Of a DNA stretch of 64,000 bases, positions 29,057-37,792 are shown one piece after another; position 1 is the stretch's first letter; each line of letters begins with the position of its first letter. This DNA comes from Ferribacterium limneticum (GTDB lineage Bacteria; Pseudomonadota; Gammaproteobacteria; Burkholderiales; Rhodocyclaceae). The stretch covers positions 2,084,001 through 2,148,000 of the forward strand of contig NZ_CP075191.1 of the NCBI RefSeq assembly GCF_020510625.1, read 5' to 3'. A program made the translations under genes and the position numbers. The notes beneath the pieces were generated by a model. The model saw nothing but the letters and a program-made list of their open reading frames with translations, was not told where the DNA came from and did not search any database.

Positions 29057-30553
29057 ATGACGCCATCGAGCCTCTACCTCAGCACCACGCTTCGCCGCAT
29101 TGAAACCCGCTACGCCAGCCAGCCGCTGATGCAGCGTGCCGGTGCAGCGGCGGCCGAATGGGCGGCAACGCTGGCCGACGAGCAGAACCATCCGATTCTT
29201 GTCCTGGCCGGCCCCGGCAACAATGGCGGCGATGCCTTCGAAATGGCGCGCCTGCTGCGGGAACGCTTCTTCGATGTCTGCGTCGTGTTTGCCGCACCCC
29301 CGGACAAACTCCCGACCGACGCCGCTGCGGCCTACCAGCGCTACGTTGCCGCCGGAGGCATGACAACCGATGCCATCCCGGAAGAAACCCGCTGGTCGCT
29401 GATCGTCGATGGCCTGTTCGGCATCGGCCTGGCCCGTGCCCCGGAAGGCCGCTACGCACAATGGATCACTGCTGCCAACCAGATGGCGGAACGCGACGAT
29501 TGTCCGCTACTGGCGCTCGACTGCCCGTCCGGCCTCAATGCTGATACCGGCACCGCCCTGGCGCCGATCATCCGTGCCACCCAGACGATCACCTTCATCG
29601 CCGCCAAACCTGGGCTATTCACCGCCGACGGGCTGGATCACTGCGGAGAAATCCGTGTCGCCAAGCTTAATCTCGAACCGACCGGCGAAATCCCGCCGGA
29701 TGGACAGCTGCTCAGCCTGGCCGATTTCGCCTCACGCCTCAAACCCCGCCGCAACAACACGCACAAAGGCAGCTTCGGTAGTGCCGGCATCCTCGGAGGT
29801 GCCAAATCCATGGTCGGCGCCGCCTTCCTGGCCGGCCGGGCGGCGCTCAAGCTGGGCGCCGGGCGCGTCTATCTCGGCATGCTGGACCCGGAGGCCCCGT
29901 CAGTCGACCTGCTGCAGCCCGAATTGATGATGCGCCGAGCCGACACACTGCTGCAAACCGACCTCCAGGCGCTGGCCTGCGGCCCCGGCCTCGGTCGCTC
30001 GGCCGAAGCGCTGCGCCTGCTTGAACAATCGCTGAAGGCCCCCGTCCAGATCGTGCTCGATGCCGATGCGCTGAATCTGCTGGCCGAAGACGGTCGCCTC
30101 GAAGGCAACCTCTACAACCGCGTCGGACCCGCCATCCTGACGCCTCATCCGGCCGAAGCAGCCCGCCTGCTCGGCTGTTCGGTCCGCGACATCCAGAACG
30201 ACCGGATCAAGGCTGCCCGCGAGCTGGCCGAGCGCTATCGCAGCCATATCGCCCTCAAGGGCTGCGGCACTGTCATTGCGACCATCGATGGCCGCTGGTG
30301 GATCAATCCCACCGGCAACCCCGGCATGGCTACAGCCGGCATGGGCGATGTGCTGAGCGGCCTGATCGTCGCCCTGCTGGCCCAGAATTGGCCGCCTGAA
30401 ATGGCCCTGCTGGCCGCCGTCCACCTGCATGGCGCGACGGCGGATCGCCTGGTGGCCAGCGGTATCGGCCCGATCGGCCTGACCGCCGGCGAAATCATCG
30501 ATACCTCGCGAGATATTTTCAACGAGTGGGTGAGCAATAACGCCAGACTGTAA
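29057..30553 (+). CDS. nnr: Bifunctional NAD(P)H-hydrate epimerase/dehydratase
   Basis: Nnr repairs hydrated NAD(P)H. The N-terminal YjeF_N epimerase domain (about 1-215) has PILVLAGPGNNGGDAFEMARLL and LALDCPSGLNADTG. The C-terminal ADP-dependent dehydratase domain (about 225-490) has NTHKGSFGSAGILGGAKSMVGAAFLAGRAAL, CGPGLGRS, AILTPHPAEAARLLG and NPTGNPGMATAGMGDVLSGLI. Length (498 aa) fits the fused form. It is 15 bp after the kinase gene and followed by nadC, so the pair nnr-nadC groups nicotinamide-cofactor functions. Confidence 0.95.
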   Translation: MTPSSLYLSTTLRRIETRYASQPLMQRAGAAAAEWAATLADEQNHPILVLAGPGNNGGDAFEMARLLRERFFDVCVVFAAPPDKLPTDAAAAYQRYVAAGGMTTDAIPEETRWSLIVDGLFGIGLARAPEGRYAQWITAANQMAERDDCPLLALDCPSGLNADTGTALAPIIRATQTITFIAAKPGLFTADGLDHCGEIRVAKLNLEPTGEIPPDGQLLSLADFASRLKPRRNNTHKGSFGSAGILGGAKSMVGAAFLAGRAALKLGAGRVYLGMLDPEAPSVDLLQPELMMRRADTLLQTDLQALACGPGLGRSAEALRLLEQSLKAPVQIVLDADALNLLAEDGRLEGNLYNRVGPAILTPHPAEAARLLGCSVRDIQNDRIKAARELAERYRSHIALKGCGTVIATIDGRWWINPTGNPGMATAGMGDVLSGLIVALLAQNWPPEMALLAAVHLHGATADRLVASGIGPIGLTAGEIIDTSRDIFNEWVSNNARL

Positions 30554-30586
30554 AATGCCCACCTCAAACGCTGCCTGAAAACTGAA

Positions 30587-31450
30587 ATGACCATCGAATT
30601 CGACTACCCGCTCGCCGCCGAGATCTCCCGCAACGTGGATGCCGCCCTGACCGAAGACGTCGGCGCCGGCGACCTGACCGCCAGCCTTGTTCCCGGCGAC
30701 CGCCAGGTCAAGGCCACCGTCATCTCCCGTGAAGCCGGCGTCCTGTGCGGTACCGCCTGGTTTGCTGAATGCGTCGCACGCCTCGACCCGAATGCCCGCA
30801 TCACCTGGCATGGCGCCGATGGCGACCGGATCGTCGCCAACCAGCTGCTCTGCGAAATCGACGGTAACGGCCGCGCCCTGCTCACCGCCGAGCGCAGCGC
30901 CCTGAATTTCCTGCAACTGCTCTCCGCCGTGGCCAGCAAGGCACGCATTTACGCCGATACCATCGCCGGCACCAAGGCGCAGGTGGTCGATACCCGCAAA
31001 ACCCTGCCCGGCCTGCGCATCGCGCAGAAATACGCGGTCCGGGCCGGTGGCGGCGGCAACCACCGTCTCGCCCTGTGGGATGCCATCCTGATCAAGGAAA
31101 ACCACATCCATGCAGCCGGCGGCATCACTCAGGCGATGGCAGCCGCCAAGCAGGTGGCCGAACAGGCCAAGAATCGCTGCAAGTTCATCCAGATCGAAGT
31201 CGAAAGCATCGACGAACTGAATCAGGCCCTGAATGCCGGGGCAAGAATGGTCCTGCTCGACAATTTCAGCCTCGACATGATGCGTGAAGCCGCCCAAATC
31301 AATGCCGGGCGCGCCATTCTGGAGGCCTCGGGCAACGTCACGCTGGAAACCATACGCGGGATTGCTGAAACCGGTGTCGATAGAATTTCGGTTGGGGCAC
31401 TGACCAAGGATGTGAAAGCGCTCGACCTGTCAATGCGCTTCGTTGGCTAG
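30587..31450 (+). CDS. nadC: Nicotinate-nucleotide pyrophosphorylase (carboxylating)
   Basis: NadC turns quinolinate and PRPP into nicotinate mononucleotide, CO2 and PPi in de novo NAD synthesis. The 287-aa product shows AALTEDVGAGDLTASLVPG at the start, the ERSALNFLQLLSAVAS helix and the PRPP/quinolinate-binding segment DTRKTLPGLRIAQKYAVRAGGGGNHRLALWDAILIKENHI. Further on are IEVESIDELNQALNAGARMVLLDNF and the C-terminal EASGNVTLETIRGIAETGVDRISVGALT. All substrate-binding Arg, Lys and His residues are present. It lies 33 bp downstream of nnr. Confidence 0.96.
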   Translation: MTIEFDYPLAAEISRNVDAALTEDVGAGDLTASLVPGDRQVKATVISREAGVLCGTAWFAECVARLDPNARITWHGADGDRIVANQLLCEIDGNGRALLTAERSALNFLQLLSAVASKARIYADTIAGTKAQVVDTRKTLPGLRIAQKYAVRAGGGGNHRLALWDAILIKENHIHAAGGITQAMAAAKQVAEQAKNRCKFIQIEVESIDELNQALNAGARMVLLDNFSLDMMREAAQINAGRAILEASGNVTLETIRGIAETGVDRISVGALTKDVKALDLSMRFVG

Positions 31451-31520
31451 GCTTTTTGGCTGTTTGTCTTCATAATCGCCCACAGATAGGCCAAAAACAA
31501 AAAACAAGGGGAATCCAAAA

Positions 31521-31658
31521 ATGCTGTTTGTGCTGTTCTACATCGTCGCCATCACAATACTGGTACTGCACTTCACGGGCTTCCTGGCCCGACGCAATCT
31601 CGAATGGCTTGTTCTGGTGCTGGCTGTCGCGGTTTTTCCCGCCGTTATCTACCTGTAG
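31521..31658 (+). CDS. Small hydrophobic membrane protein (45 aa)
   Basis: ATG 31521 to TAG 31656-31658 encodes a 45-residue protein with two hydrophobic stretches (MLFVLFYIVAITILVLHF and EWLVLVLAVAVFPAVIYL) joined by a short charged turn TGFLARRNL. This gives a two-helix hairpin with the positive charges between the helices. A clear ribosome-binding site (AAGGGG at about 31506-31511) precedes the ATG. The gene lies 70 bp after nadC and its end overlaps the convergent methyltransferase gene by 14 bp. No family was recognised; coding status rests on the RBS and membrane pattern. Confidence 0.6.
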   Translation: MLFVLFYIVAITILVLHFTGFLARRNLEWLVLVLAVAVFPAVIYL

Positions 31659-32274
31659 GCTTGCGCGCCACCAGGTCGATCAGGGCCGATCGACCGGCGT
31701 GGGCGGTTCCCTCTTCGATCGTATCCTCATGCTCGCGGAGCAGAACAATGTCCCAGTCGGCAAACAGTTCGCGCAGCATGGCCTCGGTATAAAGGTTTTC
31801 AACCGCTGACGGGCCGCCCGTCCGGTGCTCCAGCTGTTTCGGCGTATAGCCCTGCAACAGCAGCAATCCACCCGGTTTCACCGCCAGCTTCATCCCCGCC
31901 AGTTGCCGCGGACGCTCGGCCGGTGTCGCAAACTGGATGAAGATGCCAAGCACGGCATCGTAGGCCGCCTCAGGCCAATCCCAATTCAGGATATCCACCT
32001 GAACAAAATCGACCGCCACACGCCGCACTCGCGCCAGCTTGGCGGCCTTTTCCAGCGCGACAGGAGAGATTTCAGTCGCCGTCACCCGGCAACCCTGTTC
32101 GGCCAACCAGACGGCGTTACGTCCCTCGCCGTCGGCCACCGACAGCACATTCATCCCCGCCCCGAAGCGCTCCGCCTGCGCGGCAAGGAACTTGTTCGGC
32201 GCCGTGCCGAACAAGTATTCGTCACCCGCATCACGATAGCGGGCCGACCAATGCGCTTCGTGATCGAAACTCAC
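31645..32274 (-). CDS. Class I SAM-dependent methyltransferase
   Basis: A 209-aa TehB-like/class I methyltransferase. The N-terminus HWSARYRDAGDEYLFGTAPNKFL is typical of the family that includes tellurite and thiopurine methyltransferases. Motif I is VLSVADGEGRNAVWLAEQG (SAM binding), followed by VTATEISPVALEKAAKLA, FVQVDILNWDWPEAAYDAVLGIFIQFA and the post-core LKPGG-like segment MKLAVKPGGLLLLQGYTPKQL. The substrate is unknown. The start overlaps the thrC stop by 4 bp, so it is the last gene of the leftward thrC transcript. Confidence 0.9.
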   Translation of the reverse strand: MSFDHEAHWSARYRDAGDEYLFGTAPNKFLAAQAERFGAGMNVLSVADGEGRNAVWLAEQGCRVTATEISPVALEKAAKLARVRRVAVDFVQVDILNWDWPEAAYDAVLGIFIQFATPAERPRQLAGMKLAVKPGGLLLLQGYTPKQLEHRTGGPSAVENLYTEAMLRELFADWDIVLLREHEDTIEEGTAHAGRSALIDLVARKPTGR

Positions 32275-33698
32275 ACGCGCTCGACGATGAACTGCTTGAT
32301 TGCAGCCACGTCTGGCGCCATGACCACGACGCGCTGCGGCAGATTCTCGATACCCGCCAGATCAGCCGGACGAACCGGCTCGGTACCCAGTGCCTCGCGA
32401 ATCGTTTCTTCGAATTTGGCCGGCTGAGCGGTTTCCAGCACGATCATCGGCACATTCGGCAGACGCTGCTCCTGCGCCACCTTCAGACCATCGGCGGTAT
32501 GGGTGTCGAGCATCACGTTGTAGCGCCCCTGGGCAAAACGGATGGTATTGATGCGGTCGATGTGCGTGCTCTTGCCGGAAACGAAACCGAATTTCGGCAG
32601 GTTCTTCCAGTAATCCGTGGCCGACAGGTCGAAAGCCTCACCCTTGTCCACCTTGGCCCACAATTCCTTGACGACCGCCGGGTCACGTCCGACCAGGTCG
32701 AAGACAAAACGCTCGAAATTGGAGGCCTTGGAAATATCCATCGACGGGCTGGAGGTAATGCTGGTTTGGGCTGCCGTGCGCGGACGATAGACACCGGTAC
32801 GGAAGAACTCGTCGAGCACATCGTTTTCATTGGTTGCCAGCACCAGACGCGCAATCGGCAAGCCCATCTGGCGGGCAATGTGGCCAGCACAGATGTTGCC
32901 GAAATTACCCGACGGCACGGCAAAAGCGACCTGCTCGTCATTCGACTGGGTGGCCAGGAAGTAACCCTGGAAGTAATAAACGATCTGCGCGGCAACGCGT
33001 GCCCAGTTGATCGAGTTGACCGCACCGATCTTGTACTTGGCCTTGAATTCGGCATCGTTGGAAACGGCCTTGACGATGTCCTGAGCATCGTCAAACAACC
33101 CGGTGACAGCGATGTTAAAGATATTGGCGTCCTGCAGCGAATACATCTGGGCGCGCTGGAAGGCACTCATCTTGCCGTCCGGCGACAGCATGAAAACCTT
33201 GACGTTGTGCTTGCCGCGCATGGCGTATTCGGCTGCTGAACCGGTATCTCCCGAGGTGGCGCCGAGGATATTGATCGCCTCGCCACGCTTGTCCAGCACA
33301 TACTCGAACAGGTTGCCAAGCAGTTGCATGGCCATATCCTTGAAGGCCAGCGTCGGGCCATTGGACAGTTCCTGCGTGTAGAGACCGTCTTCCAGCTTGG
33401 TCAGCGGGGTGATCTGTGCAGGATCGCCCCCATTGCGGGTATGGCAATAGACCGCGGCGGTGTAGGTCTTGGCGACCAGCGCCTTCAGGTCGGCCGCCGG
33501 AATGTCGGTGATGAACTTGGAAAGAATTTCGTAGGCCAGATCGGCATACGAGAGCTGACGCCAGGCATCCAGTTCGGCGCGGCTGATCTGCGGGTAGCTT
33601 TCCGGCAGATAGAGTCCGCCATCCGGGGCCAGGCCGCCGAGAAGGATGTCGCAGAAGGACTGGGGAACGGCGTGACCGCGGGTCGAGAGATAGCGCAT
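32271..33698 (-). CDS. thrC: Threonine synthase
   Basis: ThrC converts O-phosphohomoserine to threonine using PLP. The 475-aa protein has the N-terminal MRYLSTRGHAVPQSFCDILLGGLAPDGGLYLPESYP, the PLP-Lys motif NGPTLAFKDMAMQLLGNL, LGATSGDTGSAAEYAM, FMLSPDGKMSAFQRAQMYSL and VAFAVPSGNFGNICAGHIARQMGLP. Length fits the long (class 2) subfamily. It lies about 2.8 kb from hom on the same strand, separated by four unrelated genes, although the two enzymes act one kinase step apart. Confidence 0.97.
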   Translation of the reverse strand: MRYLSTRGHAVPQSFCDILLGGLAPDGGLYLPESYPQISRAELDAWRQLSYADLAYEILSKFITDIPAADLKALVAKTYTAAVYCHTRNGGDPAQITPLTKLEDGLYTQELSNGPTLAFKDMAMQLLGNLFEYVLDKRGEAINILGATSGDTGSAAEYAMRGKHNVKVFMLSPDGKMSAFQRAQMYSLQDANIFNIAVTGLFDDAQDIVKAVSNDAEFKAKYKIGAVNSINWARVAAQIVYYFQGYFLATQSNDEQVAFAVPSGNFGNICAGHIARQMGLPIARLVLATNENDVLDEFFRTGVYRPRTAAQTSITSSPSMDISKASNFERFVFDLVGRDPAVVKELWAKVDKGEAFDLSATDYWKNLPKFGFVSGKSTHIDRINTIRFAQGRYNVMLDTHTADGLKVAQEQRLPNVPMIVLETAQPAKFEETIREALGTEPVRPADLAGIENLPQRVVVMAPDVAAIKQFIVERV

Positions 33699-33730
33699 GG
33701 CGAAAACCTGAAAAGCGAAAAACAGCGATT

Positions 33731-34855
33731 TTACCGCGTCGAGCGATTCATGCGCGCGGCTTGGAGGAGCGCAATGATAAAGAGAGCCAACCCAAAGGCG
33801 ACAAAAGCCCCGCCTAGCTGTTCATGGCCGGAGAGCAAAGCCATCGCCGAAGCCAGGAATGACAAGCCACGCCAGCCGCCGCTTGCCGCCAGTTTCTGGC
33901 GCATGAGGATGCGTGCCGGAATCGTCGGCCCCGGCCAGCGCCATACCGGCAACAATTGACTGAGCGCACCTGTGACCAAGGGCAGCAAAAACCCTGCTCC
34001 CCAGGCGAGTAAAGACGGACGCGTCGATAATAGACCGGCGCCATGTAGCAGGCCTGCGACCAATGTCATTAACAGACCGACGACGGCGGCCAGCAACGAA
34101 GCCGCGACACCGTCCCGCAGCAGGCTCCAAAGCCCGAAGCGGCGCGCCCATTGCCCGGCCAGCCCGAGCGCCGCGACGACAAGAAGCGCGGTTCCCGGCG
34201 CGGCAAACGGCCAGGCGATGACGGCACCGGTCGCTATCAACAGTGCTCCTGAAGCGACCAGCCATAGGCGCCGCTGCAACCAGCCGGCTGCTTCCGGGTC
34301 AGGTTTGCCAAGCACCGTCGGCAAAAGGACCGGCAAGGTACCCAGGGCCGACAATCCGACCAGCCCCAGCGTATTGAGATGCAGGTGAAAAACTCGCAGG
34401 CTTTGCCAATAAGTTGGCCAAAGCGGGATAAGCAGGATGGCCAGCAAGGCCAGCAGCAGACAGCCCAGCGCCGTACCGTACCAGCGCCAGCCCGGATGCG
34501 GCGAACCCAGCGTAGACCGGGCTCGAAGGGCAATCCAGTTAAGCAGAATGGCCGCCAGAACAAAATCAAGCGCCGCCGCCAGGTAAACGAGGAGATAGGG
34601 CAACCAGCCCTGCATCCCGCCAACCGCCACCAAACCAGTGGCTTGGGCCACCATCGGCAAGCGCGCCAGGCGCTGACCGGGATCACCGGTACGCGTCAGC
34701 ACCGGTACAAAATGCATCATCGCCGCAAAAATCAGCGGCACGATGCCGACGGCAAACGCCAGATGCGCCACCGCCAATGGCGAACCCCACCCGCCCAACG
34801 CCAGCATGGCGCTGGCGATCAATGAAAGCAGACTGAGGCTCGCTGTGGGTATCAC
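33731..34855 (-). CDS. Polytopic membrane protein, possibly NnrS-like
   Basis: A 374-aa protein with about ten to twelve predicted membrane helices and few charges. Paired His residues in membrane context (FAAMMHFVPVLTRTG and SLRVFHLHLNTLGLVGLSALG) recall haem/copper-binding NnrS and cbb3-subunit-I-like proteins, but I cannot assign it firmly. It starts with GTG directly at the stop of the DUF2249 gene, so the two form an operon. DUF2249 proteins and NnrS often occur together with denitrification or NO-response genes, and an FNR-like site precedes the operon, which supports a role in low-oxygen or nitrogen-oxide metabolism. Confidence 0.65.
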   Translation of the reverse strand: MIPTASLSLLSLIASAMLALGGWGSPLAVAHLAFAVGIVPLIFAAMMHFVPVLTRTGDPGQRLARLPMVAQATGLVAVGGMQGWLPYLLVYLAAALDFVLAAILLNWIALRARSTLGSPHPGWRWYGTALGCLLLALLAILLIPLWPTYWQSLRVFHLHLNTLGLVGLSALGTLPVLLPTVLGKPDPEAAGWLQRRLWLVASGALLIATGAVIAWPFAAPGTALLVVAALGLAGQWARRFGLWSLLRDGVAASLLAAVVGLLMTLVAGLLHGAGLLSTRPSLLAWGAGFLLPLVTGALSQLLPVWRWPGPTIPARILMRQKLAASGGWRGLSFLASAMALLSGHEQLGGAFVAFGLALFIIALLQAARMNRSTR

Positions 34856-35131
34856 TCAGCCGACGACGGTAAAGTCGATCACGATGGCACCTGGCTCACG
34901 CTGCTTGTATTCGATGCTCAGGTGGGCGCCATAGCGATTCTGCAACTGGGCCAACAGCGGCAGGGGGTCATGATCATTGCAGAAGCGCATGGTTTCGCCA
35001 GGCATCAGCGAATCGAGCGCACCGAAGATGGCAGCATGGCGGAAGCGCTTGGCGATACCGCGAGCATCGAAGGGATAGAGGGCTTCGGCGGTCGGGCGGT
35101 CGCAGGAATGAACGGGTTGAATAGTTTGCAT
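34856..35131 (-). CDS. DUF2249 domain protein
   Basis: A 91-aa protein matching DUF2249 (TusA/SirA-like fold). The signature is DARGIAKRFRHAAIFGALDSLMPGETMRFCNDHDPLPLLAQLQNRYG followed by LSIEYKQREPGAIVIDFTVV; the PGE and NDHDPxPL segments are diagnostic. The function is unknown; family members cluster with denitrification, hemerythrin and NO-related genes. An AGGAGC ribosome-binding site sits just upstream of the ATG. It is the first gene of a two-gene operon with the polytopic membrane protein. Confidence 0.85.
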   Translation of the reverse strand: MQTIQPVHSCDRPTAEALYPFDARGIAKRFRHAAIFGALDSLMPGETMRFCNDHDPLPLLAQLQNRYGAHLSIEYKQREPGAIVIDFTVVG

Positions 35132-35167
35132 GTTAGCTCCTAAAAATGGCTTGCCGGGATGGCAATC

Positions 35168-35216
35168 GGTAGCGATTCTGCCGGTGTGCCTACCCTATTT
35201 CCTTGATCAGGATTGG
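35168..35216 (-). promoter_or_regulatory. FNR/CRP-family-type promoter of the DUF2249 operon
   Basis: TTGAT-CAGG-ATTGG (35203-35216) matches seven of ten positions of the FNR/DNR box TTGAT-N4-ATCAA. On the minus strand a CAGAAT -10 box lies at 35180-35175, which predicts a start near 35168 and puts the box centre at about -41.5. That is the class II activator position. The 5' leader is then about 37 nt with a good Shine-Dalgarno site. Assignment is by eye. Confidence 0.5.
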
Positions 35217-35262
35217 AATAACCTCATCCTCATCAGGCCATCTGCAAAAAGCAATACGCCCG

Positions 35263-36339
35263 TCACTTTTCCTTTCCGGACTGGCGCGCCTGATCCAGTG
35301 CTTTCCTGATCTTTACCTTATCCCTGGTCCGCAATCCCTCGACCATCGCCCGCGACGCATCGCGCCGCTGTTCGGCATAGTGCTTCAAATGTTCAACCGT
35401 TTGAGCGGACGGCAAGTTCTCATCCAATGGCAAGGCCGAGAGCTCCTCAAAGCTTTGGTCGTATCGGTCGGCCACCATGCGCTCAATGGCATCAGCCATT
35501 ACGTCCGCAGATACGCCCAGTTTCCCGCCTTGCGACATGAGACTCTCCCAACTCCGCGCGATTGACGCATCCTCCTGGAGAAACTCGACGACCTCCCCGC
35601 GAATCAGCTTTTCCTCACTCCAGCGATAGGCTGGCTTCGGAATCTGGCTCACCATGACCGCGACAAGAAAGAGCAAAAACAGCCCGGATACCCATCTGCC
35701 GAGTTGCGGCCCGGCCTCTACCGAAGGATCTGGCCGGATCAGCAGCGCACCCATCAGAACACCGGCAATCCATCCACCAATGTGTGCGGCGTTGTCGATA
35801 CCGGGAACCAGCAACCCGAAAACGACGGTCGCAACGGAGAAACCAATCGCTGCCCAGAATAACCAGCGGAACTCACCGGGATGAATCCTCGAACGCTCCA
35901 GCCACAGATAACTGAGTAACGCTCCGTAGATGCCGAAAATGGCGCCTGATGCGCCACCCGATACCGCGGCCCCGGCATTTGCCACCAGCGACAGCAGATT
36001 TCCGGCCAGACCGGCAACCAGATAGATGACAGCGAATCGCAAGGTACCGTACATGCGTTCCACCCACTGGCCAACATCCCACAGAGCCCCCATATTCAGG
36101 AGCAGATGCAGCACACCGAAATGCAGAAAGAGCGCACTGCCGAGTCGCCACCATTCACCATCCTGGGTCGCTGGCCCGAAATTGGCGCCCCAAGCCAACT
36201 GGATAGTATTTTGCGCATGCCACAGGCTCGCGCCGTTGAACAGCATTGCAATAAAAATCAGGACATTAGCCGCGATCAGTAGCGGCGTCAGGCGCAATTG
36301 CGGCATATCAAGGCGAAGCTGATCGTGAAGTGAGGGCAT
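35263..36339 (-). CDS. Rhomboid-family intramembrane serine protease
   Basis: A 358-aa rhomboid-like protein. Six or seven membrane helices fill residues about 15-235, with the L1 motif EWWRLGSALFLHFGVLHLLLNMGALWDVGQWVE, the catalytic Ser in SGGASGAIFGIYGALLSYLW and the catalytic His in IDNAAHIGGWIAGVLMG, so the dyad is intact. A C-terminal cytoplasmic helical domain of about 120 residues follows. ATG 36337-36339 is preferred over an upstream GTG because an AGGGA ribosome-binding site precedes it. The substrate is unknown. It is isolated from hom by a terminator. Confidence 0.92.
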   Translation of the reverse strand: MPSLHDQLRLDMPQLRLTPLLIAANVLIFIAMLFNGASLWHAQNTIQLAWGANFGPATQDGEWWRLGSALFLHFGVLHLLLNMGALWDVGQWVERMYGTLRFAVIYLVAGLAGNLLSLVANAGAAVSGGASGAIFGIYGALLSYLWLERSRIHPGEFRWLFWAAIGFSVATVVFGLLVPGIDNAAHIGGWIAGVLMGALLIRPDPSVEAGPQLGRWVSGLFLLFLVAVMVSQIPKPAYRWSEEKLIRGEVVEFLQEDASIARSWESLMSQGGKLGVSADVMADAIERMVADRYDQSFEELSALPLDENLPSAQTVEHLKHYAEQRRDASRAMVEGLRTRDKVKIRKALDQARQSGKEK

Positions 36340-36430
36340 GGTCCCTAGGTAAAGCAAGTCAATGAACACTCAAACATGAATTATGCGCGTCTGTTGCCCC
36401 AAGAAGCAGAGCAGCAAAGCTTGCGCCAAT

Positions 36431-36459
36431 AAAAACGGGAGCACGCAGCTCCCGTTTTT
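36431..36459. terminator. Bidirectional intrinsic terminator downstream of hom
   Basis: AAAAACGGGAGC (36431-36442) pairs perfectly with GCTCCCGTTTTT (36448-36459) around a 5-nt loop; both strands give a U-run. It lies 20 bp past the hom stop, ending the leftward alaA-hom transcript and separating it from the rhomboid gene, which needs its own promoter in the next 90 bp. Confidence 0.88.
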
Positions 36460-36479
36460 ATGCATCAGGCAAACCAGGA

Positions 36480-37790
36480 TTACTGCAGCTCTTCCAAGCG
36501 AATGCGCTTGACCTTGCCCTTCTGGGCAGACAGGCCTTCGATCTTGGCGATGGCCGCGTCGGCGGCACTTTCCTTGCAGACATGGGTCAGGATGATGATA
36601 TCGGTCTCGCCTTCGCCCTCTTCCGGCTCACGCTGCAGCATGGCATCGATAGAGATGGCCTGGTCAGCGAGGATGCGAGTGATGTCGGCCAAGACGCCCG
36701 GCTTGTCTTCAACACGCAGACGCAGGTAGTAACCGGTCTCGACTTCGCTCATCGGCAGGATCGGCAGGCTGGACATGGCATCCGGCTGGAAAGCCAGGTG
36801 CGGCACGCGATGGGCTGCATCGGCGGTAGCCAGGCGGGTGACATCGACCAGGTCGGCGATCACGGCCGAGGCAGTCGGCTCGGCACCGGCGCCCTTGCCG
36901 TAGTACAAGGTGGTGCCAACGGCATCGCCCTTGACCATGACAGCGTTCATCGCGCCTTCAACGTTGGCCAGCAGGCGCTTGGCCGGAATCAGGGTCGGAT
37001 GGACGCGCAATTCGATACCGTTCTCGCGGCGCTTGGCGATGCCCAACAGTTTGATGCGATAACCGAGTTGCTCGGCATACTTGATATCGGAAGCTTCGAG
37101 CTTGGTGATGCCTTCGATGTAAGCCTTGTCGAACTGGACCGGAATACCGTAGGCAATAGAGGCAATCAGCGTTGCCTTGTGCGCGGCGTCGACGCCTTCG
37201 ATGTCGAAGGTTGGATCAGCTTCGGCGTAACCCAGACGCTGGGCTTCCTTGAGTACGTCGTCAAACGACAGGCCCTTGTCGCGCATTTCGGACAGGATGA
37301 AGTTGGTTGTGCCGTTGATGATGCCGGCCGCCCATTCGATCCGGTTGGCGGTCAGGCCTTCACGCAGTGCCTTGATAATGGGGATGCCACCGGCCACAGC
37401 GGCCTCGAAAGCCACCATGACGCCCTTTTGCTGGGCAGCGGTAAAAATTTCGGTGCCATGCACAGCGAGCAGTGCCTTGTTGGCGGTCACCACATGCTTG
37501 CCGTTGGCGATGGACTGCATGACCACGTCCTTGGCCACACCGTAGCCACCGATCAGTTCGACGATGATATCGATCTCGGGATCATTGACCAGTGAGAAGG
37601 CATCGTCGGTGACACGGGCAGCGCCGCCAGTGATCTGCTTGGCGAGTTCAACATTCTTGTCGGCCACGGCCGTAATGCGAATCGGACGACCGGCACGACG
37701 GGTAATTTCTTCCTCGTTGCGCTTGAGAACGGTCCAGGTGCCACCGCCGACGGTGCCGATGCCGATAAGGCCAACATTGATGGGTTTCAT
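36480..37790 (-). CDS. hom: Homoserine dehydrogenase
   Basis: Hom reduces aspartate semialdehyde to homoserine, at the branch to threonine and methionine. The 436-aa product has the Rossmann motif VGLIGIGTVGGGTW, IVELIGGYGVAKDVVM, VVTANKALLAVHG, the catalytic-region FEAAVAGGIPIIKALREGLTANRIEWAAGIINGTTNFIL, LGYAEADPTFDIEGVDAAHK and a C-terminal ACT domain (VETGYYLRLRVEDKPGVLADITRILADQAISIDAML), which usually binds a regulatory amino acid. It lies 2 bp downstream of the aminotransferase gene. Confidence 0.97.
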   Translation of the reverse strand: MKPINVGLIGIGTVGGGTWTVLKRNEEEITRRAGRPIRITAVADKNVELAKQITGGAARVTDDAFSLVNDPEIDIIVELIGGYGVAKDVVMQSIANGKHVVTANKALLAVHGTEIFTAAQQKGVMVAFEAAVAGGIPIIKALREGLTANRIEWAAGIINGTTNFILSEMRDKGLSFDDVLKEAQRLGYAEADPTFDIEGVDAAHKATLIASIAYGIPVQFDKAYIEGITKLEASDIKYAEQLGYRIKLLGIAKRRENGIELRVHPTLIPAKRLLANVEGAMNAVMVKGDAVGTTLYYGKGAGAEPTASAVIADLVDVTRLATADAAHRVPHLAFQPDAMSSLPILPMSEVETGYYLRLRVEDKPGVLADITRILADQAISIDAMLQREPEEGEGETDIIILTHVCKESAADAAIAKIEGLSAQKGKVKRIRLEELQ

Positions 37791-37792
37791 GT

